Positions 38,290-51,786 of a stretch of DNA of 64,000 nt are shown in pieces. How positions within the stretch are numbered: the stretch's first letter is position 1; every line of letters starts with the position of its first letter. The position numbers and the translations under genes were made by a program. Source of the DNA: Tyto alba (taxonomy: Eukaryota; Chordata; Aves; Strigiformes; Tytonidae); assembly GCF_018691265.1 (NCBI RefSeq), contig NW_024881322.1, positions 10,591,989 through 10,655,988 on the forward strand, given 5' to 3'. The notes below the pieces were generated by a model. It was not told the DNA's origin. It saw nothing but the letters and a program-made list of their open reading frames with translations, and ran no database searches.

Positions 38290-40442
38290 TATAGTAATAA
38301 CAAAACCACCACAATGGGGCAGATTATTTGAGTGCAATTTGTATCATTTCACTTATCTGCCATAAGATATCAGGTCTTGTTTGAAGTTAAAAGCCTCTCT
38401 GTGGTGTGCTTAATCCCACTGGGTTAATCTTTCCATAGATTGAAACATGGGGAAGGGGAAGAGTAAGGAGAGAGTTCACATTTGAGATGGCCACAGCAAT
38501 GTCTGGAAGGGGCAGTAGTCCTGAAGAAGTAAGTAGTGAAGTTTGGGATAGTAAAACACTGTCCCAAGGACTTCTGCTGAATATACTCTGATGACCTGCA
38601 AGCCTGACCATCACTCTTGTTTGCTTCCTGCCCTGCTAAATAGCTGACAGCCCAATTGCAGCTTACCATTTGTTCCCATTAGCAGATATTCCCCTATGCC
38701 AACCTTAAAGCACAGCTGGAAGCTGCCGATAAAAAGTACTTCCTGAAATGTCTTGGCCCACCTGGAATCATTTCAATTTGTGGTGGATCAGAAATAGAAG
38801 AGCTAAAGGCTTAGCCATTAAGCTACACCTGGAGTACCCTATCTTTTTCTCTGTCTTTCATTCAAAGGGGGAATAGACTAACAGCTTTGATAGACTCTTT
38901 GTTGTTACCTTCAAAAAGTAATCAGCCCTCCCACCTTCTTCTCCAAAGACCCTTACTAAGGTTACTTAAGCAAATTGTTAGATGTTGAGCATGCCAGAAT
39001 AAAGGTTCTGCTCAGTCACTTTTGGATTGCAATCTAGGCATGTGATTGTCATTAGTTTTATTACAGACACGCTACTTCATTCACTGAACAGGGTGGACAG
39101 CGTCCAATGCATCGGCACCTCTGTTCAATACTTCTTTTTTATTTTAATTGGTCAGTTTATGTCCATAAGCATCACCTCTTGGGTGCCATATTAGCCTAAT
39201 TCCAAATACAAGGTGATTAATTACCTCACGGGCTCTCCTATGGGCTCACTGTCTTTGCCTCTTTATGCCTTACAATAAGAGCAAGTTTGCCAAAACTTGG
39301 ATGGGATGGTTTCCATTTGAGGAATTAATGGGTAAAACTGTCAGAGGTGTCACTGATACAGTACTATTTGGCCCAGATGCTGACATTTAAGTTGTAAAAA
39401 ATGCAAGCTGCTAAAATGGGGGGTTTAGAACAGAAAGTATTTGCATGTTTAGCTGACTTGTAGTGCCCATAGACATAACTGTTAATGTAGTCATGAAACT
39501 CATATTAAGAAAAACCACTTACACTTACATTTGCACATATCTTCCCTGTGTCCTATGCATTAATGTATCTATTAATTATCTCACAGTCTGTAAAGGCTGG
39601 TATTCCTTTTGTAAATGAAAATGACAACACTGACAAAATAAACAATGTTTCACTGGAAGCAAATGAGGAAATTTCATGTCAATATACCTGAATAGTTCTT
39701 AAATAAACTTACAGATGAGGTTCTGCCAGAGTCATTTTCTTCAGATACCAGCTAATGCATCCAGACACCCCGAACTGGAAGGACACGTGCTTTTGAGAAG
39801 CAGGTCATGTTTAATAATACCTTGCTAGAAATACTCTATGACTGGGTCATCTCCCATCTGAGTATCTAAACCAGTGGCTAGGTTTTTCAGAACAGCCATG
39901 GAAAACTGAATCTTAAACTCTTCTGATAATCTGACCTTAAATACTAGCAAAAGCACACACTGTATCACTTTTGTAAATCTAAGCCTTTTTTGAAGGAAGA
40001 CTAAATGTAAACAGAACACCTCAATATAGGTGAAAGGAAAGATTTGAAGGCAGAGAGACAGAGGAGATAGGGCAGAATTTGATTCCAAGTCTTTATGTTT
40101 GTCTCTCCTATAAAAGTAATTTAGTAACTACTCTGCATTTGAAGAAAGTGACATTTGTCCTAAGGAATGCAAGTGAGAATTATGTTTGTCACACACACGC
40201 GAAGGAAACCTTTATCATCCTCTCATCTTGGCCAGCACAGCTATGGCTGCAGCGCTGTTGGCTGATGCTTTTTGCCTGTTGTTTCAAAACTCAACATTAA
40301 GATTAATAGCTAGAGAGGGAGAATGAGCCCTACAGCCTAGACAAATCTGAAAGAAAACTGCAAATGTTGGTAACAACATGACATTATGCTGACAGTATAA
40401 AGATAACCATAATAGGCACTTATGCTAAAGTGAAAAACAACC

Positions 40443-40459
40443 AAAAAAAAAAAAAAAAA
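40443..40459. repeat. A17 homopolymer
   Basis: An uninterrupted run of 17 A followed by other A-rich runs. Confidence 0.93.
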
Positions 40460-41954
40460 GATAAAAAAATTCAGGTCTATAAAAGAGAGGAAAAAAAAAA
40501 GGGAAAGAGACACAGAGAGACTGTCACCTCCATCTAATCCAGATATGACCCAACCACTATTTTTTATCGTTCCAGCTGAGAGGAACATGCCAGTCAGAAA
40601 TTGTTTTGATTTAAAACTTTCATAAATAAATACATTTAAAATTACATATTTTCCATAGAGCTTCAACTTCTGCTGTGGGAGGCTGATAAAAATAATGAGT
40701 GCCTTGCCCCTTTCTCCCCGAGTACATTTGCAATTGTCACCAGAAAGCTGTCTCCATGCCAGAATTTATGGGAAATGGAGAATTTTAAGCAAGCCAGGCC
40801 AGTATTGTAGCAGTGGAGGGTTTAGGATGTCACCTTAGAAGGAGAAAGAAAAGTCCCTGAAATGGCACTGGTGCCCCTGCAGTCATTTCTAAGCCTTTGC
40901 GCAACCTTGTCTCCCAACCTTTTCTTCATTTTTAATTAATTGGTTTTGCGTAAAAGCTCTGATGCTGAAATGGAGACTATTTTTAAGAATTCCTCTATGG
41001 CTACTTCCTGCCCCCACAGCTGGCTGCTGCTGGACAAGCACTTGTCCTCCTCCTTTCCCTGCTGTCTCAATCAAGAGCCGTGGATAGATTAGAGAATGGC
41101 ATTTTCTATACAGGACATTCACACCTTTAAAGGTAAAAATCTTGATCTTGATTCCCCCAAATCATTAGGTTTGAAAGGATGAGCTAGGCATCCCCCTCCT
41201 TGACCTTCAGCCTCTTTGGGTGCCTCCTGGCACCTTGGGAATTACCCCTTTCCCCTACCCTAATCCCTGCCACCCTCCTGCTTCTTTTTAACTGATTCTG
41301 GGACCCCATCGCCTGTCCCACTGACATTTTGGAGAGGCCAGAGGCACACATCCTCAGCTGGTCATCAGATGATCTTTAGATCAAAGTCTGATGACTAGAT
41401 TTCCCCATCCACCCTAGATGGCTGACAGCTGGAAGTCATTGCTGTCTGATGCCTGGCTGATAATTCAAGCTGATGGACTCACAGTTGCCAGGTGTGTTGA
41501 CTGATACACAAATATTCACCTCACATAAAATTACCACTACTGTTAGCAATCCTCTCATTACGCTTTCCACTGTTAAACACAGGACTGAAGGGATTGTTCA
41601 AAAAAGAGGACATAATTTTGTGGTCTGCTGTATATTGTTCCTAACTGGCCCACAGATAAATGTATTATGGCAGCTCTTGGCATTGTCATTTCGATGATTC
41701 AAAAGGATCAATTTTCTTTTTTTTAAGGAGATGAAATTGCCTTTACGGATACCCTTCTTTTTTTGACCTGACTAGATAGTCTACAATCATTTGAACACTA
41801 CGTCAAAAGCACTCTATGCATGAATAACAGACATATAGGATGAAGAAATTCAAAACATACAGAGAAAACTAGTCAAGAATCTTATTTAGGCGTTTTTTAA
41901 GGAATAATGGCAGCATGGGATTGACTTCAAAGGTTTTACTCTTCAGTAAGGGGT

Positions 41955-41976
41955 TTGTGTGTGTGTGTGTGTGTGT
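41955..41976. repeat. (GT)n dinucleotide microsatellite
   Basis: About eleven GT units, followed 15 bases later by a TTTA repeat. Confidence 0.93.
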
Positions 41977-41990
41977 TTTTTGTCTCTGTT

Positions 41991-42015
41991 TTTATTTATT
42001 TATTTATTTATTTTT
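41991..42015. repeat. (TTTA)n tetranucleotide repeat
   Basis: About six TTTA units immediately after the GT tract. Confidence 0.9.
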
Positions 42016-43128
42016 CCAGTTAAATCTGCCAGTTCAAAATGTGCAGAGTTGTGGGTAGGTTAAATTAGTAGCTACTTGGGATGGGGATATACTGTACAGG
42101 GACATCCCACAACATGCAGGAGCTAGAGGAGGAACCCCTCCATTTGGGACCAAGCTGCCAGGTCTGGACCTGACACCCTGACTGGTTGGAGTGTCCCGTT
42201 TCCCTGAATCCACCTTGTGTCAGTTCAGACCAAATGGGGTGTGTGGAGAAGCTGGGACTTGTGTATTTACGTTCTGTAGAATAAGATTTAATATTCAATC
42301 ATGGTACGGGTCCTGACAGATTAATAAATTTTAGATTATATGTCACTGAGAAGTGTGGACCTGTTTGAGTGCCTACCCCACCCAATTTCCCCATAACAAT
42401 ATCCAATGTTTAAATAGCAAGAAAAGTTGCCTTGCATGTAGGCAGGCTACAAAACAGTGCATAAAATTAGAACAGACTTCCTAGTGACATAGTTTGCTTT
42501 AGAAATAACATGCTGAGAAAAAACTGAGGCAGTAATAGGCAGGTTTTTCTTCAAGGCTGTTACAAAGAAAAACATCCCTACTAAAATAAAGTCCTTTCTA
42601 ACTTCATGGTTTTAAATCATACATATCATCAAGAAGAAATGCCTTTATTCCTCTTGCCAATCAACTCTGTAACTCCTTGACAAATAACTTCAAGTGCTGC
42701 CAGACCTTTTAATCTGTGGTTCAGGACCAATGAGACTTACTTAAAATGCAAATAGGCCTTTCCTCTCTTTTGGTGCAAAGGTGATTCTCATTCTTGATGT
42801 CTGGTAATCAGAAGGGGATGGAACTCACTGCCCTGTGCTGAAAAATTTGACCACAAGAGGTTTTTTTGCTATGCACTTTTCACATATTCAGCAGCTTTGC
42901 TATAAATGTCTGTCCCTGAAAGGAAATATCCACCTCCATACTTCTTAAAATATCATCTCATGGGTTTGATCATCTAAATGTTAATTAAGATGCTGGAATG
43001 CCATGATAAATAAACTAACAGCTAACAATTAATGAAAGAAAAAGTCCCAGTCCTCTAAAAACCAAACATGATAAATCATATTTAAGGTTCTTTGCTCTAA
43101 ACAAACTAACACTGATATCTCAATACCT

Positions 43129-43164
43129 AATTTTCTAGACAATTTTCTAGACAATGTTCTAGAC
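43129..43164. repeat. Three tandem copies of a 12-base unit
   Basis: The unit AATTTTCTAGAC occurs twice perfectly (43129-43140, 43141-43152) and a third time with one change (AATGTTCTAGAC, 43153-43164). It is a small local minisatellite. Confidence 0.95.
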
Positions 43165-44014
43165 TGCTGAGTCTGTGCTTGTAGATCTCTGCTCTGGGTT
43201 GCTTTGCTGAGAAGGAAAATACCTCAAAGAAGATAGGCATAGAGTTGCCTATGGGAGGTGATGCTGAGCTGCTCCAGAGATGATGATGGTACCAGAGCTG
43301 AACTGGACAAAGGAACATGGAGAAATTAAACCTGGTGTGGTGTCCCAAAGGAAGACAAGCAGACATCAATGGCTGAATAATATTAATCAACATGGTGTGT
43401 TCAGTAACTCTTCTTGATATGAAGATGATGAAAGCCAGATTTCAAACAAGATCTCCATGTTGGCAAGCTCACATTATTTGTACCTGTGTTCTTACATGTG
43501 TTAAAATGAAAAGCCATCCAGTTACAACCTTTTCTGTGTGTTTTGAGACACTTTGAAAAAGCAGTTGAATTTTGTAAGGCCACTTATATGTGCCAAAACA
43601 TTGATCTTTCAAGGGCCTTGTACCATTATAGAGGAGTTGGAAAACAGAAAAACAATATCTGAACAAAAACTATGCTGCAAAATAAAGAACAGGGCTCTAG
43701 GCTTGCTGAAAATGTGGGGAAAAATGTTACAGAAAAGAGCCATCTGCCCTCAGCAAAGGGACTTAATATCCTCTCCGGTCTGCTAATGGATTTTTAACAT
43801 TGCCTGTTGCTTACAGAGCTATGTGTCAGAAGATTAGGACAATCAATTAGGACTATAAAAGGTTTAGTTAAAAAAACCCCTGGTATGTAAATAGCCAGTT
43901 GCTCTCTGGCCTTCTGCTGTTTCAAACTTACAGAGGTTTTTGGCTCTTTCCTCCTGTAGCAAAAATGCTCCCTCATCAGCACAACCTCTTGTTCCTGGTC
44001 TTTGTTAGCACAGG

Positions 44015-44270
44015 CTGACTGGCAGCGCCCGCAGCGATGGGCCTCGCACACGAAATGCTGACGTGTGACTTACCACGGCCACGATTCCTCTCCCTCCTTC
44101 CTTCGCCCATTTCACAGGAGCTAGCAACAGAGCCGGGAAGTGGAGCAGCAGAATATAATTACACGTGTCTCCACCTAAAATCTAGTGCACGGTCAGGATC
44201 TGGCCACACGCAGGCTTCTGCTCCAAAGCCACTTCTTCCCCCGGATCACACGTCACGAAGGAGGACTTCA
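44015..44270. promoter_or_regulatory. Candidate intronic regulatory element, CpG-bearing with CRE-like sites and an E-box
   Basis: CpG dinucleotides are clustered here, against few in neighbouring intron sequence. Two inverted CRE-like heptamers occur, TGACGTG at 44059-44065 and CACGTCA at 44249-44255, with a CACGTG E-box at 44162-44167 between them. It lies within STAC intron 2. A role as an enhancer or alternative promoter is inference; no TATA box or initiator was identified. Confidence 0.35.
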
Positions 44271-45689
44271 TCACAAGCCACAGGTTTAAGTGATGGCATG
44301 ATTTGCTCAGACTGGAGATGATTCAGGGCACCACCGTAAGTAACTGGGCAGTTATACCAGTTTGGTGGGATCGGTTTTCAGGGAAGTTATTTTTATAGTT
44401 AGTCACAATGTGTTGCTTCTTTACAGAATTTTATAGTCACATTTTATAATAAAGTGTTTCAGTTTCTTTCCCACAGCAGTTTTGAAAACTACAAATGAAA
44501 TGGTAAATGTGGAAAAACATTCAAATTAAACCTTTCAACCCAAGTGCAAGGTTTTTTTAATTTCTTTTTTTCAGAAATAGTTACTGATTTCAGTGAAATC
44601 ATTAAAGTGTTTTTCTGCCCAACTTGTATTTCCTACTGTGATTTGCTCAAAGAGGCAATCTCAGCCTTCACTGTTACAGTCCAAGAGAATTTGTTACTTG
44701 ACATGTAGCAGTGCTGGCCTAAAGCACGCCTTCAAGTACACTTCTTTGTAGCATCAATTATTGTTTAAGTTAGTAAGAAAAACTTCTGTCAAATGATTGC
44801 ACAGAAGTTTCTGCAGTTCAGCAATGCAAAGAGTATTACCTACCTGGGGGTCAATCTGGATAGCAAAAAATATGGACACTAAGCTGAAATGTTATTTTAT
44901 TTCTAAATATTTAAATCATTAAATCAGAAATACAAAAAATCTGCTTTCTAAGATTTTGCCTATCAACAGGAATAATTCAAAGCATCACTCATAAACTGTC
45001 CATGTTTAGAATATTTGTATTATCTGAATTGACACTGGACTCAAGTAGGAACAAACCAAGTCAACTCAAGCCATAGCTTTTCTCACCCACACATGTGGTT
45101 TGCACCTGCAAGACTATGTGGTTTCATGTCCAGAAGCTTTAATTAGCACTGACTATAACTGTGTTATCACTGTTAGAGATAAGGAAACCCATAGGGTTAT
45201 CAATAGGTTTGGTAGCTACAGCTGTCTGGCCGGTACAATTATATAACCTATAAAAAAAGTGGAGCAAAATCCATCAGATAACCTTGATTTTGGCAAAATG
45301 ATTTCCAGTGCAATGGTGGGAAGTCACTGAAGGCATGATTTGGAGGGGGGGAAAAAAAAGCAGATCAGTGTGTTAGAAGGCACTGGCATCTTGCTAACAG
45401 AGAGTTCGGTCGATGCACATATTCAGATTTAGGAGCTGTCATAGGCAAAAAATAGCTGAAATTGTGAACATGAACAGGCAGCAGATAACTGTGTATGTGC
45501 ATGGGTGAATGTCTGAAAATGAACTCCTGAACTGTCAGAGAGGAACGTGCTAATTGCAAGCTGCAACCAGTATGGGCTGCTTAGATAATTTTATAACACT
45601 TTGACTAAACAAAAGTGATGCATCCCAAATCTTCCAGTTAATAAAGAGAGAGGAGACTGATCCACCAGTTAAGAGGCCGATTGTGTGCT

Positions 45690-46140
45690 GTTCTTATGCT
45701 CATACACTATTTAAACTGGAGGAACTGGGAGCTTGGAAAGAAGAGCTGGCACCAAGAGATGGGTTCCTGAAAGGAAGAAGTGGTCTCAAAACGAAGAAAG
45801 GAACCCAGATCTGGCCTGGAGAGAATTCCGAGAAAATGGGGGAAGATCCTGGAGATGAGGAAGCCATGGACACCAATTCCAGGGGATGCCCAGGGACCTT
45901 GGTCAGTGGCACCTGAGATGGGAAACTGCAAGCAGCATCACAGCAGGAACCGATACAACTTTCTGCCCAGCCTTCCCAGGTCAGCAGTGACATCCCTGAG
46001 GGAAAGGGAGACCTAGGGAATGACATGCTGGTGGGGAGGGAGGGAGAGAGGGAGACAGTGTGAGAAAGAGTAAGTAGGGTAAAAGCTGTAATGTTACTGA
46101 ACCTTCAATAAAACCTGGTATCCAGGTCCTCTCCACACTG
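45690..46140 (+). other. Unassigned GC-rich block with TATA-like start and AATAAA end
   Basis: A GC-rich, purine-rich stretch of about 450 bases starts near a TATA-like CTATTTAAA (about 45707-45715). It ends near CTTCAATAAAACCTGG (about 46106-46121). The layout resembles an LTR or a short transcription unit. No terminal repeats or target-site duplication were found, and the open frames on both strands carry no known domain. Confidence 0.3.
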
Positions 46141-46508
46141 ACATTTATGCTGTCTTATCCTTGACAAGACCTCAACATAATTTTTGATTCTCTGGTTAAG
46201 AAACAGCTTAAAATTCCAGATGGGGCATTTTGAAGGAGCACCTATGAGATATGCACCCAAACCCCATCGACATCTGAAGTGTGAATTTTCTGTTGCTCTT
46301 CAGAAACTTGTTTCAGCTAACAAAGAGTTTGCCGCCCTTGGAGAACACCACTAAGCAGTTCAGGCTGCCAGAGCATGTCATCAGCTTGCTATGGAAAACA
46401 ACTGCTCAAAGGCAATTGCTCATCTGATGCTCTCCAAGAGAAACCATCCCATGTTCTCCCTTCTGGTGACACTTGAGACACGTCATACTCAGTGGATGTT
46501 TATCCCAT

Positions 46509-47088
46509 TGTGCTGGTTCTGGCTGGGATAGAGTTAATCTTCTTCATAGTAGCTGGTATGGGGCTGTGTTTTGGATTTGTGCTAAAAACAGGTTTTATAA
46601 TTCAGGGATATTTCAGTTATTGCTGAGCAGTGCTTACACAGTGCTTGCAAGACCTTTTCTGCTCCTCACCCCACCCTACCAGCGAGGGGGTTGGAGGGGA
46701 CACAAGAAATTAAGAAGGGACACGGCCGGGACTGCTGACCCCCACTGACCAAAGGGATATTTCATACCATATGGCGTCATGCTAAGCAATAAAACTAGAG
46801 GGGAGGTTGGCGGTGGGGCTGCTGCTCGGGGGCTGGCTGGGCATCAATCAGTTGGTGGTGAGCAACTGTTTTCATTTGTATCACTTGTCTTTCTTGGGTT
46901 TCATTTCTCTCTGTTATTTCACTACAATTTATCTTTTTTTTTTTTTTTTTCCAATTATTAAACTTGTTTTCTCTCAACCCATCAGTTTTCTCACTTTTAC
47001 CCTTTCGATTCTCTCCCCCATCCTGCTGCAAAGGAGTGAGTGAGCAGCTGGGTGGTGCTTAGTTGCCAGCTGGGGTTAAACTATGATA
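46509..47088 (+). mobile_element. Solo LTR of an avian ERV-L-type endogenous retrovirus
   Basis: The 580-base element begins TGTGCTGGTTCTGGCTGGGA and ends in GGGGTTAAACTATGATA. I recognise the start, the middle (ACCAAAGGGATATT and CATATGGCGTCATGCT) and the end (TTTTCTCACTTTTACCC and GTGGTGCTTAGTTGCC) as an LTR family common in bird genomes. An ATTAAA polyadenylation signal lies at 46957-46962, and the usual TATA region is degenerate at about 46786. Near-identical flanks CCCAT (46504-46508) and CCCAG (47089-47093) suggest a five-base target duplication. There is no internal retroviral sequence, so it is a solo LTR left by recombination. It lies antisense to STAC. Confidence 0.85.
46934..46950. 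repeat. T17 homopolymer inside the solo LTR
   Basis: An uninterrupted T run within the 3' part of the LTR, just upstream of its ATTAAA signal. Confidence 0.93.
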
Positions 47089-47752
47089 CCCAGGTTATTA
47101 ATGGAAAATGAACTTCCATGCTCAGCTGTGTCAAGGGACTAGATCTAGCAAAACAGATCAAGGATCTTGCTGTAACTTCTCGGTATTTGCTAGCTGTAAC
47201 AAACACTGCAAGACAGACAACATCTCACCTTGCAGCTGTAAGCAGATGTGCAGATGAACCCCTGACGATGACAATATGCTGTGTCTGGGCTTACAGAGGA
47301 AGGCAAAGTGGTGGAACAAAATGAGGCTGCACATAACAGCCTCTTATTTCAAGCCCATTGATGATAGAGCTCTGTAAGCAACCAGCAATGTTAAAAATTC
47401 ATCCCCATGCTTCAGAAAAAAAGACCTGGGACGGCACAAACTGTGTCTGGAGAGTTTCATGTGCCACATATCCTGGGAGACGAAAGACTGCTACACTTCT
47501 GAAAGGTGAAATTAGGAAAACAGGCAATATTGGCACTGCAAATACAAGTTCCCTCATCAATACACCCAGTCCTCATTTGGAGGGATCTTCCTGTGCATCA
47601 AACCTATAGCCTTTCTTTTGTGATTGCTGAGGAAGGCAATCAGGAACATACTATGACATTGTAGTTCACACTGGATTATACCAGCAGTATGCCATTTCCT
47701 CTCTTGGCTGGGAACGTGAAATTGTTGTTGGGAGTGGGGGAAAGACATAGCC

Positions 47753-47756
<4 letters not shown>

Positions 47757-47783
<27 letters not shown>
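47757..47783. repeat. T27 homopolymer
   Basis: An uninterrupted run of 27 T followed by a short CTTG repeat. Confidence 0.95.
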
Positions 47784-47785
<2 letters not shown>

Positions 47786-49929
47786 TCTTCCTTGCTTGCT
47801 TGCTTCCAAGCCTTCTATTAAGCAGGAAATAATCTAGTGGTCAAAACAAAGTATTTCAAGATTTTCAAGTTCATTGCCTGCATGTTATAAAGGAAAGTAC
47901 AATGCATTCACAATTTTCAACTGCAGTGTGTCTTCAGAATTAAAGTCAGGGAGGGGATCCATGTGTGTGCAGCATCCTTCAGCATGTAAGACAAACTTAT
48001 GTCAAAGAGGAAAAAAGTTATAGATTGTGTATACCTGGAAAACTAAAATTTAAGCAGAGAAGATATTTGCTGAAGTTTCACTTACTTGCATTCATATTAC
48101 CAAAGCAGAAAGAGCATGCAATGAATGCTCCACGTGAGCCACAAGGATCATTGCTCTCCAAGACATCCTTCTATATTAAGGACAGCAACAAGCAACTGTG
48201 AGTAGGCATTCTACTCTACATGATGGGAAAGCTCTATTTCTTGCAAAAACATTTCTGCTAATTGTCTCATTTTATGGCTGCTGCAACTCATAGTAAGGTG
48301 AAGCTCCTAATAATTTTCCTTCTAGATGACACTTTTGTCAGCTATGTGGCAATGTAATTATCCACGTAACAGTGATACTCTGGTAGACAAAGACTCTAAG
48401 TAGAAAAATAATGTTTTTACTAGAAGGTCAGTTTCAGAGAAGATGCATTTAATTTGCTTATCTGAAAACACTCAATGTCTCATATGAGCCCAGGAAAAGC
48501 ACATAGCAGGACATAAAAAAAGAAACCTTGTATTTTACTTCACCCCTAGGTCTTTAACAAACACTAAGCTTATCATTACGGTCTTCACTAGGGCTGACCT
48601 CAGGAGCAATGGCCACTACCAAGTAGGGTGTTTGGTGTTTTCTAATGTAGTTTTTGGTCAAAAGTCATATTGGCTAACATTACATTAAAATACTGATTGT
48701 AGATTTGCTGGAAATTTTTATTGTTTTCCATCTAATTAGATAGCAAATGTTGGTCAACATCTTTAAAATCTCTTTTCACTGAGTATTAACTGCAGTTTCA
48801 TATTAATACCAATTTCCCCCAAATTACAGTGAGCTTGAAAATTAGCTAGTAACAAATGCGAAACATGCTTGATGCTGTTCAAGGACAAATTAGAATTTGA
48901 AATATATTTCAACCCTCTTTTCTCAGCTAAGCAGCTCCTGATTATCCAATTTACTGATAACATTCTTGCCTCATCTAAGAGGAGGAAGCCCTCCCAGAGG
49001 ATAAACAGACTAAATATTTGCTTTTCAACATTTGCTTTAAAGTATGCTTAACTCTTTATTACCAAGCAAAAATATTAATTTATTCCAGGGATAATATATG
49101 GCCCTCTGTAGCTACTATACACACATGGGGCTGTATGAATTGGATGTTTTTTGTCATGTTTATTAAAAATAGGAGATGTACTGATATAGCACACCTATAT
49201 TGTATATGCCATATGTGTTTCTAGCTCTTTCCACCTGTTCATTCCCACTTTATTATTCTAATAGACAAACTATCCATTTTCTGGAAATTTTGCAGAGTCC
49301 AGATGACATTATCTATACCTGACTAGTCTTTAAATGTTGACTGCACGCTGTACAGTTTGATTAATGTAGTATTTAACTTCCTATCTCCAGAAGGCTTTTG
49401 TTTAGCTATTTTTACAGGGCTTCTCTCAAAAGTGAGAAGTACACTTGGGGAGAGTTATTAACTCAAGAAAGAAATCACAGGAGAAGCCAGGTTCAATTTC
49501 AGGCTAACAGATATGGTAAAATTACTATTTTGTATCATTTTTTTTCAGATGTGTGTTAAAAAATACAAAGCTTTTGTTTGCTCTAAACCCTAACACAGCA
49601 GGTCAGAGAGGACTGAAGAAATTCTCACTCACACAGATTCTCAAAAGTGTTAGAAGATTTAGGTGCCCAGAGCCTTTCAGCTTCAATTGGAGTGAGAACC
49701 TCTCCTAAATCCAGGAGTGGATTTACTGGAGGGAAGAAGGGGGGAGAGACAGGGACTTTAGTCCATTTAAATAACATATGGGATGGTACCTGGGACCACA
49801 CACTGACAAGGTTATGCAACTGCCTCTTTTCCTCACAATCAAAATCAAAGGAGTCTGGATTCCGCTGCTTCTGAAAACCACTTTCCTTAGGGAAATTCTT
49901 TGCCTTCTTGCATTAATAATAAACAACAT

Positions 49930-49961
49930 TCACACACACAGAGTGACACACACACACACAC
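49930..49961. repeat. Interrupted (CA)n microsatellite
   Basis: Two CA tracts separated by GAGTGA. Confidence 0.92.
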
Positions 49962-51770
49962 TTTTTATACTGTAACAGTCTGTCATCTGGAAAATAGATC
50001 TGGGAAGGCTCAGCTGTGTCTGCACAAGCCCATTGGAGAGGAGGACATGAAGCCACCTCCACAAGCTGCTCCAGGGGCATCTCCTCCTCACTGGCAGCTC
50101 TTTGCCCTTCTCTACAAGGGACAACTCCCATGCTGATGGAGTGGAAACACAAATCTCTTCCCCCAGTGTCATCTGGGCTAGGAGAGGCTAGAGAGACTGG
50201 GAAGAGTGGAGGGCAGGGTGAACACTGAATTAATAACATTATCTTTTCTTTTATCCTCCAAGAAAAGCCTCAGTAAATAAAACGACTTTTTATTTTTAAT
50301 TTTTTTTTAAGAGCTCTGGAGGAGTCCTCCAATCCACCATAGCCTTGGAAACACACCTTCAGTTACAGTCATGCTTCCCAGGAGTACTTCTACTTTGTTT
50401 AGCTTCCAAGCAGTAGTGATCAACATGTGACTGTTCATAGCATCCTTGTCCACCTGGATAATGCTGAATAAAGGCAGGCTTGGATCAAACCAGAATGCCT
50501 ACTTAATGGACAGAGGCAGCAAGCTTAAAAAAAGTCAAGAATATTATTGAGGGAGCTGATCAGACCGGAGGCAGAAAGCACTATGTCACAGTTCCTGTGA
50601 AATTTTGCTATATTTAATAAACATCCATATAAATTACAGTTATATAAACGCTTCCTCAAACTGTGGAGCTTTTCCATTACTTATTAATTACAGAGAAGAG
50701 GTTCAGATGTAGTGACTAACAAAAATGGGGTACCACAGCTCCAATCCAGATCTCTTTCTTTCCTTCATTCCTGCATTTGAAAAGCGGGGCCAGTTCATCA
50801 ACTTTGAGCCTAGCTTTCTGGAGGATGTCGCATTACAGCCTTGGGAATGAAAGTGGTTGAAAGTTCTAGTAGTCACAGCAGCACAATGAAATAAAGAAAT
50901 ACAGGCTGCTTGTAAAAGATGTAGCCAGAACGAGTTATTCATGGCTCTTTGTTGGTTGCTGGAAACTCCAGAATGACTGGCTAAAACAGGACAGACCGTG
51001 GTAGGAGTGAGCCAATACTGAAGAGATAGCACGATTTCACTGCTCAAGCACTGTTGTTTAGTAGACTGGAAGTAAACTGTGCTAGGGATTTTTTACTGGT
51101 TCTATCTTTTTTTACTTTTTTGTTTGTTTTCTACAGGTTTCTCTGACTGAAACCTAGTTAGTTCCCCAAGAAGGCAGGTACCAAGTTATTTACCTCCAGA
51201 GCTGCAAAAGTCTGGAGAATCTGCATCCAAACCAGAAACAAGATTGCCTTGAGACCAACTATAAATGTATATATCTCAGGTGCCTAAGCCAGCAACGGCA
51301 TGATCCAGAAGTACCTGGTTTTGACTATTATTGGACATTGCAGACCACATTTTTGTTTAGTCTTTCAGAAAGTTTTGGCCCTTTAGCATGTCCTTCCAAG
51401 CAAAGATACCTCAGCAAGTATGTCAATAAAACAGGTGGTTGGTCAAAGTTCTGAGTCAGAGTTAAGGTTAAGCATGGAATTAAATTGCTAAGTACACTTT
51501 TGAAACACAAAGAAACACACAACGATGTTGTTATAAATGAGCAGCTATTTCTTTAAAACACAGCTTTAAAGGATTCACTTTAAAGTCATCTATTTTTAAA
51601 AGCAAAGTGGCTTACTTTTTTGCTACACTACTTATATTTGACTTAGATGGAAATACATTAATTGCATGTAATATGCTTGGAATGTGTGGAAAATAACATT
51701 TTTTCCATGTGAGTCAGCACAGGAAATGAACTGCAAATGAGTAAAATGTTGAGAAGTCTACAGATGGAGG

Positions 51771-51786
51771 TTTTTTTTTTTTTTTT
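51771..51786. repeat. T16 homopolymer
   Basis: An uninterrupted T run inside STAC intron 2. Confidence 0.95.

Noticed and set aside
45700..46026. 108-codon minus-strand frame rich in Ser and Pro
   Set aside because: It overlaps open frames on the other strand in a GC-rich block and has no known domain.
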